A DNA stretch of 64,000 nt. It comes from Loripinus fragilis. Its lineage: Eukaryota > Mollusca > Bivalvia > Lucinida > Lucinidae. The notes under the pieces are model-generated. The model searched no databases. It worked only from the letters and a program-made list of their open reading frames with translations, and had not been told where the DNA came from. The stretch covers positions 7,998,751 through 8,062,750 of the forward strand of contig OZ026514.1 of NCBI GenBank assembly GCA_964019695.1. The letters are read 5' to 3'. Made by a program: the position numbers and the translations under genes. Of this stretch, positions 43,305 to 55,057 are shown one piece after another. Every line of letters begins with the position of its first letter. Position 1 is the first letter of the stretch.

Positions 43305-44463
43305 GGTTATATTTGGCCCCAGTGCCATAATTTTAACAAACTTGATAGAAGTCCAGTAGATGATGCTACATACCACATATCAATGTTCATATGCCTTGCG
43401 GTTTCAGACAAGAATATTTTGCATGTTTTTCCTATATAAGCCTGTGTAAAACATGTGACCGCCTTGCGGGGCCATTTTGATCATAGGGGCATAATTTGAC
43501 CAAATTGGTAGAGGACCACTAGGTGATGTTACATACCAAATATCAATGCTCTAGGCCTTATGGTTTCAGACAAGAAGATTTTTCATGTTTTTTTCTCTAT
43601 ATAAGCCTATGTAAAACATGTGGCCCCCCGGGCGGACCAATTTATGGCCCTAGGGGCATAATTGTAATAAACTTGGTAGAGGGCTACTAGGTGTTGCTAT
43701 ATACCAACTATCAAGGCTCTATGCCTTATGGTTTCAGACAAGAATATGTTTTCATGTTTTTCCATATTTAAGCCTAAGTAAATTATGTGACCCCCGGGGC
43801 GAGGCCATTTTGACCCTAGGAGCATAATTTAAACAAACTTTGTAGAGATCTACTAGGTGATGCTGCATACCAACTATCAAGGCTCTAGGCCTTGTGGTTT
43901 CAGACAAAAAGATTTTTTCATGTTTTTCCATATATGAGCCTATGTAAAACAAGTGACCTCCGGTGCGGAGCCATTTTTGGCCCCAGGGGCATTTTTTGAA
44001 CAAACTTGGTAGAGGTCTACTAGGTGATTCTACATACCAATTATCAAGGCTCTAGGAATTGTAGTTTCAGACGAGAAGATTTATTCACATAAGCCTATGC
44101 AAAACATGTGACCCTTGGGGTTGGGCCATTTTTGGCCCCAGGGGATTTATTTGAACAAACATGGAAGATGTTTACTAGGTGATGCTACATACCAAATTTC
44201 AAGGCTCTAGGACTAGTGGTTTCAGAAAAGAATTTTAAAGTTTTCATCTCGAAAATCTTGTTTAGCCTGTGTGACCTAAATATGCAACGGACCTGAACCA
44301 ATTGAACAATTACCAAAAAGGGCTATATAAGGACCATTCCTGCCAAGTTTGGTCAATATCCAGCCAGTAGTTTAGGAGATCTCATTTGAAGCAATTGTTG
44401 ACGACCCACGAAGGACGACGACCAAAATAGCTCACCAAGAGCTAATGGCTTATGTGAGCTAAA
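43305..44463 (+). repeat. Array of ~165-bp units, about seven copies
   Basis: Each unit contains TTGAACAAACTTGGTAGAGG, CTACTAGGTGATGCTACATA, CAAGGCTCTAGGCCTTGTGG and a GTGACCCCNGGGGCG...CCATTTTTGGCCCC part. The array ends with a different tail: GCCAAGTTTGGTC, a GACGACGACC run and ATAGCTCACCAAGAGC to GTGAGCTAAAAA. The same organisation with the same tail appears at 60370-60861. Confidence 0.88.
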
Positions 44464-44770
44464 AACCCATAAGTAACACACATAGAACCACTACCATAGT
44501 GCATAAAAAGTTGAAGCCATAGCTATAAACAGTGATTGGGTTTACAAGCAGGCATGCAGACTGCATACCATCCATGTTACATCCTACTCTTTTATATTTT
44601 TTGATTATCTTTTTGAACTGATCAACAAAAAAGTTTCCAATGATTTATTTGAATTAATAAACTAAATCACCATGAAATATTGACTCTGGCTATGCCATTT
44701 TCAGAAGAGTTTACAATCCAATATTTTATTCAGCAGTCAAGATAAAATTTTGAAAATGCTTTATGGTGTT

Positions 44771-45131
44771 GTTAGTTATTGAACAGTAAACGTCATATTA
44801 ACCGACGCGGAGCGGAGGTCAATATGATTAAGTTAAATGTTCAATAACACTCCATGTCTACCGAAACATAAGTCAACAATTGTTTTATTATATAATAAAT
44901 GTATGTTATGCATTTCTTGACATTTTAGACCATTAAAACGTTGACGTTACGGATGGATCATGCGAAATTACTGGAAGTTCTGACGTCACTTCCCGTAAGC
45001 CAGTCAATATTACCTCGTGCCGTGTGTTTTGCAACTTCACGTCCGGCAAACCATGCAATATGTAGTTTTATTGACTCGTGTGGATATGCATCTGGGCCAA
45101 TCAGAAGATGTTTATTTATAGATTATATAAT
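44771..45131 (-). repeat. ~370-bp repeat, copy 2 (inverse of 21536-21912)
   Basis: It starts ATTGAACAGTAAACGTCATA and ends AAGATGTTTATTTATAGAT. The hairpin with CCGACGCGGAGCGGAGGT is at its left end. Being inverted to the copy at 21536, it brackets the vWA-C and tail exons of gene 1. Confidence 0.85.
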
Positions 45132-46738
45132 AACAATATTTATGACATGACGTTATCCACTGAATAACAGTAATGTCATATGATAAATAAAATTATGTCA
45201 TTTATTATGGACAAAACTAAATCCAAATAGGGTGTATCTGTATCAAAGGAGTTCCCTTTATTTAACTGTAGTTCTGTGAGATATATCTGACTTACCATTT
45301 GTTCAGAATAAGAATTGTGATACTGATAATGCCATCTAGATATCTTTAATTACGTAGAGCCGAGCACTCCAATAACGTCAACTTGATTGCTGTGAGAAGA
45401 GAGACAACGTGAAGGCACTCTCACAACGAAACCAAAAAGGAGTCAGCATCAAGAAGAGCACAATTAATACCCATTGGAATACATACAATTTGTCTATACA
45501 ATTTAGAGGCAAATGGAATAAATATATTGTCCAAAAGATAAGGGAGAGCATTACAAAGTTCCTGACATGACCAAAAATTATATATTCAGAAGTGTTAAAG
45601 GGGCGTTTATCGTTACAAACCAAATAAAGTGAGCCCTCTTTATTAATAGTTTCATCAATTGACAGGGTAAGTTGTTCTTTGATCAGGTTATGAGGTAAAA
45701 TAGAGGATAGAGAGATCATATGATGACAAACTAGATGCTAGAAACCTTTAGACGACGTTAATATTTTAAGATTCTCACGTTTGATAGGCCAACTTAGATT
45801 TTTTTACCATTCCTCTCATAAACTTTTAACTATATTTTATAACATTGTTAAGCTAGAAGCATTTTACATTTCTATTCATACTCGTAAAGGCAGAAGATTC
45901 ATTTTTCCTCACTCGATTTGTCAACTCTGAGAGATATAATAGGCAGGTATTTACCAACCAGCAGCCTAGAAGAGTTTGTATAATAGTTTGGCTTCGAATA
46001 CAGTACCATTTAAGAATTTTAGTCCAATAATGAAGTGTATGTTAGAGCATTATAATAAACATCTGTGTATGTGTGTTTTTGTTTTTGCTGTGGTCAGAAT
46101 TTCATGAAGATTTGAAAATTGTTAGGGAAATGACAGGGAATTTGGATTTTTTTAAAAATTATTTCTGTATGAACCATTTTTCCGTTTAGAAAAGAATAGA
46201 AGGTAGCTACTTTATGCATACTTACATCGACAGATAACTAATGTTAAGAGTTTTGGCTTAAGTTGTTTTGTTCAATAATTTCATATGCACATCGAGCTTG
46301 TAATACAAATATATGTTACTAACTAAGTAACAGATAATCGTTGTCAAAACTGGACTGTATAATATGATAGTATGATATTGCAATTTATGTGCTTGGTGAC
46401 TGTTTGAGATCGTAGTTTTGGACAGCAAGGTACCGTAGCAAAATATATTGGAGTGATTATAATCTTAGCCTACTGCATAATCACGTTTTCACTAATGAGC
46501 ATTCTTGTCAAAGAAATGTTTCTTATTAAATGGCCTCCTAAACAATAACAGTATAACAAAATAAGTTTGATTATTTAGTCCCCCCTCAGGATTCCTTAAA
46601 TGGCTGAAATATTACTAAATTGAATTGCCACAAAAAAGGAGCGTGCGAACGTAAACGCAATTGTTTGGAGTGTAGCATGTAGTGATGTGTGACACACAGC
46701 AGCAGCAGCAGCGACAACAACACACACACAAGAGCGCG
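45132..46738. other. Intergenic DNA, no supported gene
   Basis: The longest frame (minus strand, 45378-45719, 113 codons) has hydrophobic stretches but no recognisable domain, promoter or splice context, so I do not call it. Short ACACAC and CAGCAG runs lie at about 46690-46735. Confidence 0.5.
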
Positions 46739-47747
46739 CAGTCGATGGGGCGTCATCGCAAATCCCCACGCTAAAGTTTTTGACTCCCCCAGCACCCCGC
46801 AGTCCCACCCTGGGGCATGACCTTGGCAACAGAATGAAAATTCTGTTAAATATGTTTTCTATCTTTCATTTGTAAGAACACACACAAAGTTTGGTATAAA
46901 AATCTTTGAAATTGACAAGTTAATGATATTTGACCTTTTAACCTCGCCCAAAGGTCACCAGTTTGACCCTAGGATGAACATGTTACTGGTATTCTGTTCT
47001 GTTCATCATCCCCGTCGATTTGATATGCTACATGACCATGTTTGAAAAAAAAATTGTTTGACCCCCTGGGTACCTCCAGTGCCCCAAAGTCCCACCCCTG
47101 GGGCATGACCCAGGCGACAGAATAAAAATCCTGTCTGATATGTTTTGCATCTTTCATTTGTGAGAACATACACAAAATTTGGTATAAAAATCATTGAAAT
47201 TGACACCCTAACCGAAATTTAATGATATTTGACCTTTGACCTTACCCCAAGGTCACCAGTTTGACCCTAGGATGAAAATTTTACTTGCATTCTGTTCTGC
47301 TCGTCATCCCCGTCAATTTGATATGTCACATGACCATGTTTGAAATTTTTTTTGACCCCATGGGCACCCCCAGCGCCCCAAAGTCCAACCCCTGGGGCAT
47401 GACCCAGGGGACAGAATGAGTCCCGTCTGATATGTTTTGTATCTTTCATTTGTGAGTACACACACAAAGTTTGGTATAAAAATCTTTGAAATTGACTTTG
47501 TAATTGAAATTAATTGATATTTGACCTTTTGACCCCTCCCCAGGGCCCCAGGGGGCGGGGCCAAAAATAAAGTTGACGTTGCACGTCCCATTCATGTCAG
47601 TAACTCACACACCAAATTTGGTTTAATTTCGTCCAACGGTTTAGGAGGAGATAGCATAACGGACAGACGGACGGACGGACGGACAGACGGACGGACGGAG
47701 GCGATTACAATGTCCCCTTCGCTTTTTTAAAAAAGCGTGGGGATAAC
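46739..47747 (-). repeat. ~1-kb repeat with ACGG tail, copy 1 (minus orientation)
   Basis: About three degenerate units of ~300 bp share GGGGCATGACCCAGGCGACA, TATCTTTCATTTGTGAGAAC, AAAGTTTGGTATAAAAATCT and GGTCACCAGTTTGACCCTAG. It ends at 47650-47747 with an ACGG/ACAG run and CGCTTTTTTAAAAAAGCG. The inverse copy is at 53038-54053. Short frames here repeat the same peptides and are not genes. Confidence 0.88.
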
Positions 47748-47790
47748 AAGATTTTATCTGATAAAAACATTATCAAATGGACCATACAAA

Positions 47791-48325
47791 CTACGAACTC
47801 CATTACAACCCACAGGCTGCGAAGTCATTTTAAAACCCCTGTATAGGAACCATACCTTCAAAACCTTTACATTACTGATCTACCAAAAGCTTTGAAGAGT
47901 GACTCTATTTACAATATCGATGTGTTGTTCTAGAAAAAAGGGTTTCAGACATTTATTTACATTTATTATAAAAGCTTTAACATACACATATGTTCCATCC
48001 AGACTGGCTCATTTTATGCATTCTGCATCCATCGTTTGAAAAAGAAAGACCCAAAGGTCATTGGTCAGAGGTCGTGGTACATCTATAGATTTTAATCAAA
48101 TGTTGTTTGCGTCTCAGAGAGCCCAACCTGACCATTGTCGCTCCAAGCTTCAAACATATTTTTCACCAATTTGCAAACAACATTTGATTAAAATCTAATA
48201 TAACCGTTTGGTAGGACAAAAAGTAACAATATAAGTCCTTTCAAACCATTTGATTCAAAAATATGGTTCCTATACAGGAGTTTTAGAATGAATTCGCAGC
48301 CAGTGCGTTGTAAATGAGTTCGTAG
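47791..48325. mobile_element. 535-bp element with ~64-bp terminal inverted repeats
   Basis: CTACGAACTCCATTACAACC through CCTGTATAGGAACCATA at the left is mirrored by TATGGTTCCTATACAGGAG through CGTTGTAAATGAGTTCGTAG at the right. A second inverted pair inside is ATTTTAATCAAATGTTGTTT and its inverse. It lies directly beside the 1-kb repeat. Non-coding. Confidence 0.85.
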
Positions 48326-49539
48326 TTAGGTGCGTTGTAATGAAAACCTCAGATTTTATTTTTTCACAAGAGATGTGACAAAAACTACATGTGTGCATTT
48401 GTTAAGAGCATCCTTGTGCACAGTTTATTCGTGCAGTATGCGAGCCAAAAACATGTATTTTAACAGAATGACCAGACAACATCTGCAAAATCTGTAAATC
48501 TGCATTGACTGTCAAATAGGATTTGGGGTCTATTTTTTGTCTTGCGCTATTCAAAGTATTTTTTGCTGGCCACAGTCTCGGAAATGTTTACAGCGGTCGG
48601 TAAGACAGGTGTCTGTATTGCAAATCGCGAAATAACAACAAGACAAAAGTAAGAACGGTCCAATACCTGTTCGATTCGTTTACAATCCGCCATTTTTCTT
48701 TGACGCCTGCGCGTTCAGAATTTGAAGGCTACGTGTTTGTTACGCAGCCCCAAGCGTTTCTACAGACCAGTGTGATGAAGGGTCAATGTATTTTCTGATA
48801 AAATATTGCTATATTTATCCCAGTGAAAGAAATTTTGTTAAAAACAGAAAGTCTCCTTTTGGGGGCCCTTTAATCCAATGAGATACTGAAGCTGTTCCTT
48901 ATCAGTTAATCTGTTAATGATCTCTATTGGACAAGAATATATGTCTTTAAATCAAACCGAAAATGATCTAGAGCTTAATGATCGTCACTTGACGTTGAGT
49001 ATGCGGCTACCGCGAATACATAAGGACCTCGGACAGTTTCCTATTCAATCTGCCCAAATGTTGACAGCCTGTGGCTAGCATAATGCATAACTGACAACTA
49101 TAGCGTTGTGCTTAAATGAAACCCTTACATTTAGTGCATCTAACAAAATAAAACTATTTTGAAAATATTGCATAATTATGCCAAGCCTTTAGGGTTTAGA
49201 GGGTGGGGGTATTTTTTGTGACCAAATTTTATTTCACAGAAAGTCAAAGTTTCATCGAGTATTCACCTAAATACATGTTAATATAATGTTTGCGGCATAA
49301 AACTTGAGACGAAAGTGATGCGTTTGCATCAATTCGGGTTGACTAGATTGCATTGTTCATCTAAAGAAGTGTGCTGTCAATTACTTTTGACTATTACCTG
49401 TAATGTTTCCAGTTCAACCAGTTCGACTAGTGCACTGAGGTGTATCATATATGTATACTGTATAAATCATAGTCTAGATAAACGCAGTTTTTTAACGTAA
49501 AATCGTAATATTTTCTTACACATCAGATTTAACCTATGA
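48326..49539. other. Intergenic DNA upstream of gene 2
   Basis: No coding segment or clear element ends. It may contain the promoter of gene 2, but I see no TATA box or other defined signal that I would place. Confidence 0.4.
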
Positions 49540-49607
49540 TTTTGGTGCTTAAAAGAACCGTCTCATTGCGACGGTTCTTTTGAGTACCCACAACATAATA
49601 TTTTGTT
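49540..49607. repeat. Hairpin repeat (GAACCGTCTCATTG core)
   Basis: GGTGCTTAAAAGAACCGTC and GACGGTTCTTTTGAGTACC form a nearly perfect hairpin around TCATTGC. It is the best copy of the family noted at 15843. Confidence 0.75.
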
Positions 49608-49752
49608 TGAGAAATGAGACAATTAATTTCTTTGTAAGCACTCATAACTAAAACCCTGATATATGCCATTGCAATTTGATATTTATCTACAGGTTTTTAC
49701 AAAATAAGTTCCTAATAAGTTTTTATAATAAAGCGTTTTTGAGCATTTTCAC

Positions 49753-49870
49753 AGTGTTCCCCCCCCCCCCCCCCCCCCCGTGACCAAACATGCCGTTTTT
49801 ATATGATGTGTGAAATGTAAAACTACAACTGTATGCAAAAGGATTAGTTTGGTCACGGGGGGGGGAAGCA
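49753..49870. repeat. Hairpin with a 21-base C run
   Basis: GTGTTCC followed by C runs (to 49779), then CGTGACCAAAC, is mirrored by TTTGGTCACGGGGGGGGAA and GCAC at about 49849-49870. The C run is longer than the G run, so slippage has occurred. Confidence 0.75.
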
Positions 49871-50228
49871 CCTCAGTAAAACTTTTTCTATTTTCAATAT
49901 GTTGAATAGCAAAAACGGAGTTTTCAACCCATATTTTTCAATTGGTACTTGTCCAATGGGAAAACGGCTTTTGAGGATAAGTCGAGGGTTGAACCTACTA
50001 TCTTTTTCATAGAAAAAATATCATTTTCTTTGAAACTTTTCTCTGGTCATTTTTATGGGCAATCCTTCATTAAGACTGTCCGAGGTCCTTTGACATCGCG
50101 CATGCGGCTATTGTAAGCAACGTCAGTAACGTCATTCTCATGGCAACTCAGTTTTTCGTTTTGACGTTGAACCGATAAGACAGGCGTTTCACTCCCTCTT
50201 ACATGTCGATTTATTGACAATTCTAGTG

Positions 50229-50331
50229 ATGGGTAACTGTAATAAGAAGAACAAGGTGGGTAAGGATTCCGCCAGTGAGATTATATCACGTGGCTCCCAG
50301 CTTGACATGATCAACGCTTTGAAAGATCAAG
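50229..50331 (+). CDS. Gene 2, first coding exon (MGNC start)
   Basis: ATG at 50229 opens MGNCNKKNKVGKDSASEIIS, RGSQLDMINALKDQ, and the exon leaves in phase 1 at CAAG before GTAGTT. Gly2 could be myristoylated and Cys4 palmitoylated, which would place the protein at a membrane; residue 6 is Lys rather than the usual Ser/Thr, so this is uncertain. The phase joins exactly to the exon at 52774. I do not firmly recognise the family. A short acylated start, a GGGVSFNV strand and a charged helical segment recall stathmin-domain proteins in layout only. Confidence 0.6.
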
Positions 50332-50386
50332 GTAGTTATAAAGTTATTTTGTTAGTAATACATGTAGATACTAAACTGATTATATT

Positions 50387-50506
50387 CATGCGCGGATCCA
50401 GAGGGGGGGGGGGGGGCAGGGGGTCTGGACCTTCCCTAAAAACACAAAAATATAGGGTTATTTAGCAATACTGGTCCGGATCCCCTGAAAAATCACAAAG
50501 CTACTG
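50387..50506. repeat. CATGCGCGGATCCAGA element, left part
   Basis: CATGCGCGGATCCAGAGG, a G run and a GTCCGGATCCCCTGAAAA segment match 41701-41820. The right end is missing. Confidence 0.75.
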
Positions 50507-50512
50507 TAGTGG

Positions 50513-50816
50513 TAATGGGTACCACAGGCATATAAGACACACATACAGCCTCGCTGTATGAGCTAGCTTTTACAGCGACGCGTAGTGTGTCAGGCCAATG
50601 TTGCGAAGTAAAGCAACGCAGAGATCGGTTATGTTGGGTACCATCAGTACTACAATGGTGTCGGAAGTGTTTGACGAGCTCATGTAGGGACAACTCTGAC
50701 TCCTAAAAGAAAAAAGAAGGGAGTAGTGACCACAGGTATATTTAAGACACACATCCAGCCTCGCTGTATGAGCTAGCTTTTACAGCGACGCGTAGTGTCA
50801 GGCCAATGTTGCGAAG
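50513..50816 (+). repeat. Two direct ~95-bp repeats
   Basis: AAGACACACATACAGCCTCG to CAGGCCAATGTTGCGAAGT at about 50530-50610 recurs at about 50740-50816 with few changes, about 207 bp apart. They directly precede the reverse-transcriptase remnant and may be its duplicated 5' part. Confidence 0.75.
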
Positions 50817-51786
50817 TTGAAACCCAGTTGGTGCAGTCTGTGCACGATGTTATCAGTAACCTGGTCGTGGGCACAAGCAGACAGGTTTGATCATGATGGA
50901 TTTCGCAAATGCCTTCGACAAGGTCCCACACAGGAGGCAATTACATAAACTCGATTAGTATGGAATAGGAGGGTCCACCCATAAGTGGACCAGCTCCTTT
51001 CTCTCTGGGTACAGCTCAGTCTTAGATGGTCAAGCATCAGATCCAGTCCCTACTTTAACCGGTGTACCCCAGGGGTCGGTCCTAGGACCGATTCTCTTTT
51101 TAATCCTCATAAATGACTTACCCGATAATATCGTCTTCAGTTCGCCTGTTCGCGGACGATTGTGCCCTGTATAGAAACATTCACTCTTTGAAAGACTGTC
51201 TTTTTTGCAGAAAAATCTTGACAGTCTTGCGCTTTGGAAGGCCGATTGGCATAAGCCCAAATGTCATGGGAGTGACTCGGCATTATTCACACGAATTCTT
51301 CACGACTACACACTGCACCAGCGAACTTTGGAAAACGTTCTGTCCGCAAAATATCTTGGCATAGCAATTACGGAGAACATGGATTGGGGTCAACATATTT
51401 CTGGTATTTTATCCAAAGCAACTAAGACTTAAGGTTTCCTTCGCAAGAAATTGGCCGCTTTCGCACCTAGGAGTACTTAGGAGGACGCATACAAAACTTG
51501 GGTACGCCCTAAACTGGAGTATGCGGCACCTATTTGGAGCCCATATTGTAAAACTCAGATTCAACATGAAGAGAAGGTACAGAGGGTGGCATCCCGCTCT
51601 ACCTGTGGGAGGTGGCGCAACACTAGAAGTGTTGGTGAGATGCTAGATAAGCTGCAATGGCAAACTCTGGAGGCACAGAGGGATCAATCCTCTCTGCTTT
51701 TCTTCCAAAATTTTCGTTGTAGGACTATGTCAATTGATAAAGACAAGTACGTGACCTCGTCTCAGAGAATGAGATCTTCCAGGTAA
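50817..51786 (+). pseudogene. Decayed non-LTR retrotransposon reverse transcriptase
   Basis: Across two or three frames the sequence reads MMDFANAFDKVPHRRQLHKL, then [35 protein letters not shown] (the FADD catalytic box), LSAKYLGIAITENMDWGQH and WVRPKLEYAAPIWSPYCKTQ. These are the RT and thumb motifs of Jockey/CR1-type LINE elements. Stops (for example after LHKLD and SKATKT) and frameshifts near 51140 and 51200 break it. The endonuclease part and 3' end are not seen. It lies in the first intron of gene 2. Confidence 0.88.
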
Positions 51787-52380
51787 TCACACAACTCACA
51801 GTATTGCAGCCCCAAGACATATAGTGATGCCCTGAAGTATTCTTTTTTTCTCAATGGCTATTCCTCATTGAATTAGTCTGGCTCTAGCTGAGACCACAGA
51901 GGAGTTCTGGGCACTCATTTAAATGACTCAGTTTTTTTAATTATTTTTTTACACTCACCTCAGAAAATGATCATATATGTTTTCACGCCTGCTGTATATG
52001 TTCAAGTGCACCTCACTCTGAAATCTGAATACTGCTCCCTTTTGAGTCCAAATTGTTTGCAATATAGACTACCGAATAGCAGATGAGAGACCAGACAAGA
52101 GAGCAAACGACATAAGTCGTGAGTTTAACGACCATATGAAACTTTGCTATATCTCCAATCTAATGACTGGACTCATAGTCGTGGCTTAATTTTATTTCTC
52201 GGCTGAAGAGAAACCCGAAGTTTTTTTTTAATGAATACGAACAAGATAGGTGTAGGTCACTTGTGTAACCAGCACCGTTATTATTTTAATTAGCTATTAA
52301 AACCCTTCGCTTAATACTAAGCAATGCATATGAAATCTCGTCTACTACATCTAATTGCTATAATCAAAGACTTATTTCAG
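51787..52380. other. Intron 1 of gene 2, no recognised content
   Basis: Nothing with clear ends between the RT remnant and the 48-bp repeat. Confidence 0.5.
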
Positions 52381-52520
52381 CACACAGACAAACAGTGTGG
52401 ACCCTGGTCAGACTGCTCCTAGTTTCAGTACACAGACAAATAGTGTGGACCCTGGTCAGACTGCTCCTAGTTGAAGCACACAGACAAACATTGTGTACCC
52501 TGGTCAGACTGCTCCTAGTG
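52381..52520 (+). repeat. Three tandem 48-bp units
   Basis: CACAGACAAACAGTGTGGAC then CCTGGTCAGACTGCTCCTAG repeats three times with period 48 (starts near 52383, 52431, 52479). Because 48 is divisible by three, a repetitive 64-codon frame results by chance. Confidence 0.9.
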
Positions 52521-52773
52521 GTGCAGTTTGATCGGGGTCAACACCGTTTGCAACCGAGATGTTTTAAAAGAACCAGCAGAAGACGATAACAGGCGATTAC
52601 TTTAAAACTATCTAAACTTTCAAGATTTTAAATGGGCCGTCTTGAACCCTATCTGGTTCCAAAGGCCAGACAAATTTCTAACGTCGTGCCTAAATTTTGA
52701 AAATGGTCATTCAACACTATCTCATAACCAGTAGGGAAAACTACCCTGATGCTTTTGCTGATTTTATTTACAG

Positions 52774-52888
52774 GCGAAGATGCCATTGCAACTGGAGGCG
52801 GGGTTTCTTTCAATGTGGACTTCGATGTGAAGAAATCGAAGAGTAAGAAAATGGCACAGACACCAATGAAGCCCAAAATTGAGGACAG
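52774..52888 (+). CDS. Gene 2, second exon
   Basis: It enters in phase 1 after TTATTTACAG and reads GEDAIATGGGVSFNVDFDVK, KSKSKKMAQTPMKPKIED. There are two possible donors. ACAG/GCAAGA at 52889 is a good GC-type donor and leaves in phase 2, which fits the open frame of exon 55914. GTACGT at 52896 leaves in phase 0, which would run into a stop in exon 55914. I prefer the GC donor, but a further exon between them is possible. The Lys-rich part after the strand may contact acidic partners; function unknown. Confidence 0.6.
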
Positions 52889-53037
52889 GCAAGATGTACG
52901 TGTTATTTTTTTAAATTTATTTATTCATCTACATGTACAACGCAAACCTTATACCTTTTACATGAAATCTGAATACTATAGAATGTCTGTCAATACTCAT
53001 AGGATGCAATGTCATGCGTTTTAGTAGTCAATATTTT

Positions 53038-54053
53038 TATACCCACGCTTTTTTAAAAAAGTGAAAGGGGATATTGCAATCGCCTCCGTCCGTCCGTCTG
53101 TCCGTCCGTCCGTCTGTCCGTTATGCTATCTCCTCCTAAACCATTGGACGAAATTCAACCAAATTTGGTGTATGAGTTACTGACATGAATGGGGCGTGCA
53201 ACGTCAAACTTTTTTTGGTCTCGCCCCCTGGGGCCCTCAGGAGGGACCAAAAGGTCAAATATCATTTAATTTCAATTACAAAGTCAATTTCAAAGATTTT
53301 TATACCAAACTTTGTGTGTGTGTTCTCACAAATGAAAGATACAAAACATATCAGAAGGGATTTTCATTCTGTCGCCTGGGTCATGCCCCAGGGGTGGGAC
53401 TTTGGGGCGGTAGGGGTGCCCAGGGGGTCAATTTTTTTTCAAACATGGTCATGTGGCATATCAAATCAACGGGGATGACAAGCAGAACAGAATACAAGTA
53501 AAAATTTTATCCTAGGGTCAAACTGGTGACCTTGGATGAGGTTAAAGGTCAAATATCATTAAATTTCGGTTACCATGTCAATTTCAAATATTTTATACCA
53601 AATTTTGTGTGTGTGCTCACAAATGAAAGATACAAAATATATCAGACGGGATTTTTATTTGGTCGCCTGGGTCTTGCCCCAGGGGTGGAATTTTGGGGCA
53701 CTAGGGGTGCCCAGGGGGTCAAGCATTTTTTTTCAAACATGGTCATGTAGCATATCAAATCGACAGGGATGACGAGCAGAACAAAATGCAAGTAACATTT
53801 TCATCCTAGGGTCAAACTGGTGACCTTTGGGCGAGGTCAAAAGATCAAATATCATTAACATGTCAATTTCAAAGATCTTTACACCAAACTTTGTGTGTTC
53901 TCAAAAATAAAAGATAGAAAACATATTGAACACAATTTTCATTCTGTTGCCAAGGTCATGCCCCGGGATGGGACTACAGGGTGCTGGGGGGGGGGGGGGG
54001 TCAAAAACTTTAGCGTGGGGATTTGCGATGGCGCCCCATTGACTGGGCGCTCT
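53038..54053 (+). repeat. ~1-kb repeat with ACGG tail, copy 2 (plus orientation)
   Basis: It begins TACCCACGCTTTTTTAAAAA, then a CCGT run and three degenerate ~300-bp units that are the inverse of 46739-47747. It ends TTTAGCGTGGGGATTTGCGA. It lies in the second intron of gene 2. A 14-base G run sits at about 53986-54000. Confidence 0.88.
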
Positions 54054-54339
54054 AGTTTCTAGTTTTTTCTTGCCTGATTTTCCTCAAGTATAGTATGTGC
54101 ATCAAGAAACGTATTTAGACGAGTGTTTATGTCTATTTTACTGCATAACATGTATGCGTTAATCTCTTACGTCACCTGTGAGTAGCCTCAATAAAGTTAT
54201 GTTCTGTTCTGTTCTATAAAAATTGTCTGAATTGGTATTGCCAGATATGACCTAGTGTTAGATGTGAAGGTATAGTTTGATATACAGTAAAACATCGAAA
54301 ATTCGAACTCCGATTTTTCGAAATATTCGCTTAGTAATA

Positions 54340-54437
54340 GATAAAGGATGCTTTTCCGAGGCTTTCTTGTTTAAACCGCGAGGTGGGCGTAGTCCACCGA
54401 GCGGTTTAAACAGAAAGCCGAGGAAGAATCCTTTATC
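54340..54437. repeat. Strong hairpin GATAAAGGATGC...AATCCTTTATC
   Basis: GAGGCTTTCTTGTTTAAACC and GGTTTAAACAGAAAGCCGAG pair almost perfectly, with GGTGG/CCACC at the top of the stem and GATAAAGGAT/ATCCTTTATC at the base. About 98 bp in total. Confidence 0.85.
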
Positions 54438-54892
54438 TAGCTTGTAGTATGGCGCAGGCGCAAATAAACACGTGTTACTGACACCTGACGAAATTTACAT
54501 TCGCTCCTCCCTGCATCCGTCCGAAGCTGTCAATTATATTACATTTACCTACGGGTATTTAGGAAGTTCCCACCTACATCGCTGTTTAACTAAAATTGGA
54601 AGTTAGAGTACGGTTTTAAGCTCCTCCTTCGTCGTTATTCTAGGGTGTCTGATTTAAACATCAACAAAGATCAAAGAAAAAAAGCATCGGCCATACTACA
54701 ATTCGAATTAAACTTCAGATACAATGGATTTAGAGAATAAGGCCTATTTATGAATCATTTGAATAGCTATCTGATAAATCGTAATATTTTTCTAATTAGT
54801 ATTCCAAAGCGAATAATAAACTAATAAGTCAATGAACTACATGCAGTCTATATCAGATAATTAGTGAATGTAAATCATTGACTTTATAAAAA

Positions 54893-55012
54893 CATATGTT
54901 TTGTGTGCGTTAAAAAAACGTCTCCCTTAAAAAAACGTCTCCCTGAGACGTTTCTTTTACGCAAACAAAACATATGCTTGATAGGGGGAAAAACCCTGAT
55001 AATAATCTTCTT

Positions 55013-55057
<45 letters not shown>

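Noticed and set aside
45378..45719. 113-codon minus-strand frame with hydrophobic segments
   Set aside because: No domain, no splice or promoter context and AT-driven Phe/Leu/Ile content; long AT-rich DNA gives such frames by chance.
46586..47591. Several overlapping minus-strand frames repeating SCPRVGLRGAGG-like or HAPGVGLWG-like peptides
   Set aside because: They come from the units of the 1-kb repeat and reappear at 53185-53772; frames differ between units and no protein domain is seen.
52395..52589. 64-codon frame with a tandem LVRLLLV peptide repeat
   Set aside because: A by-product of three 48-bp tandem units, whose period is a multiple of three.
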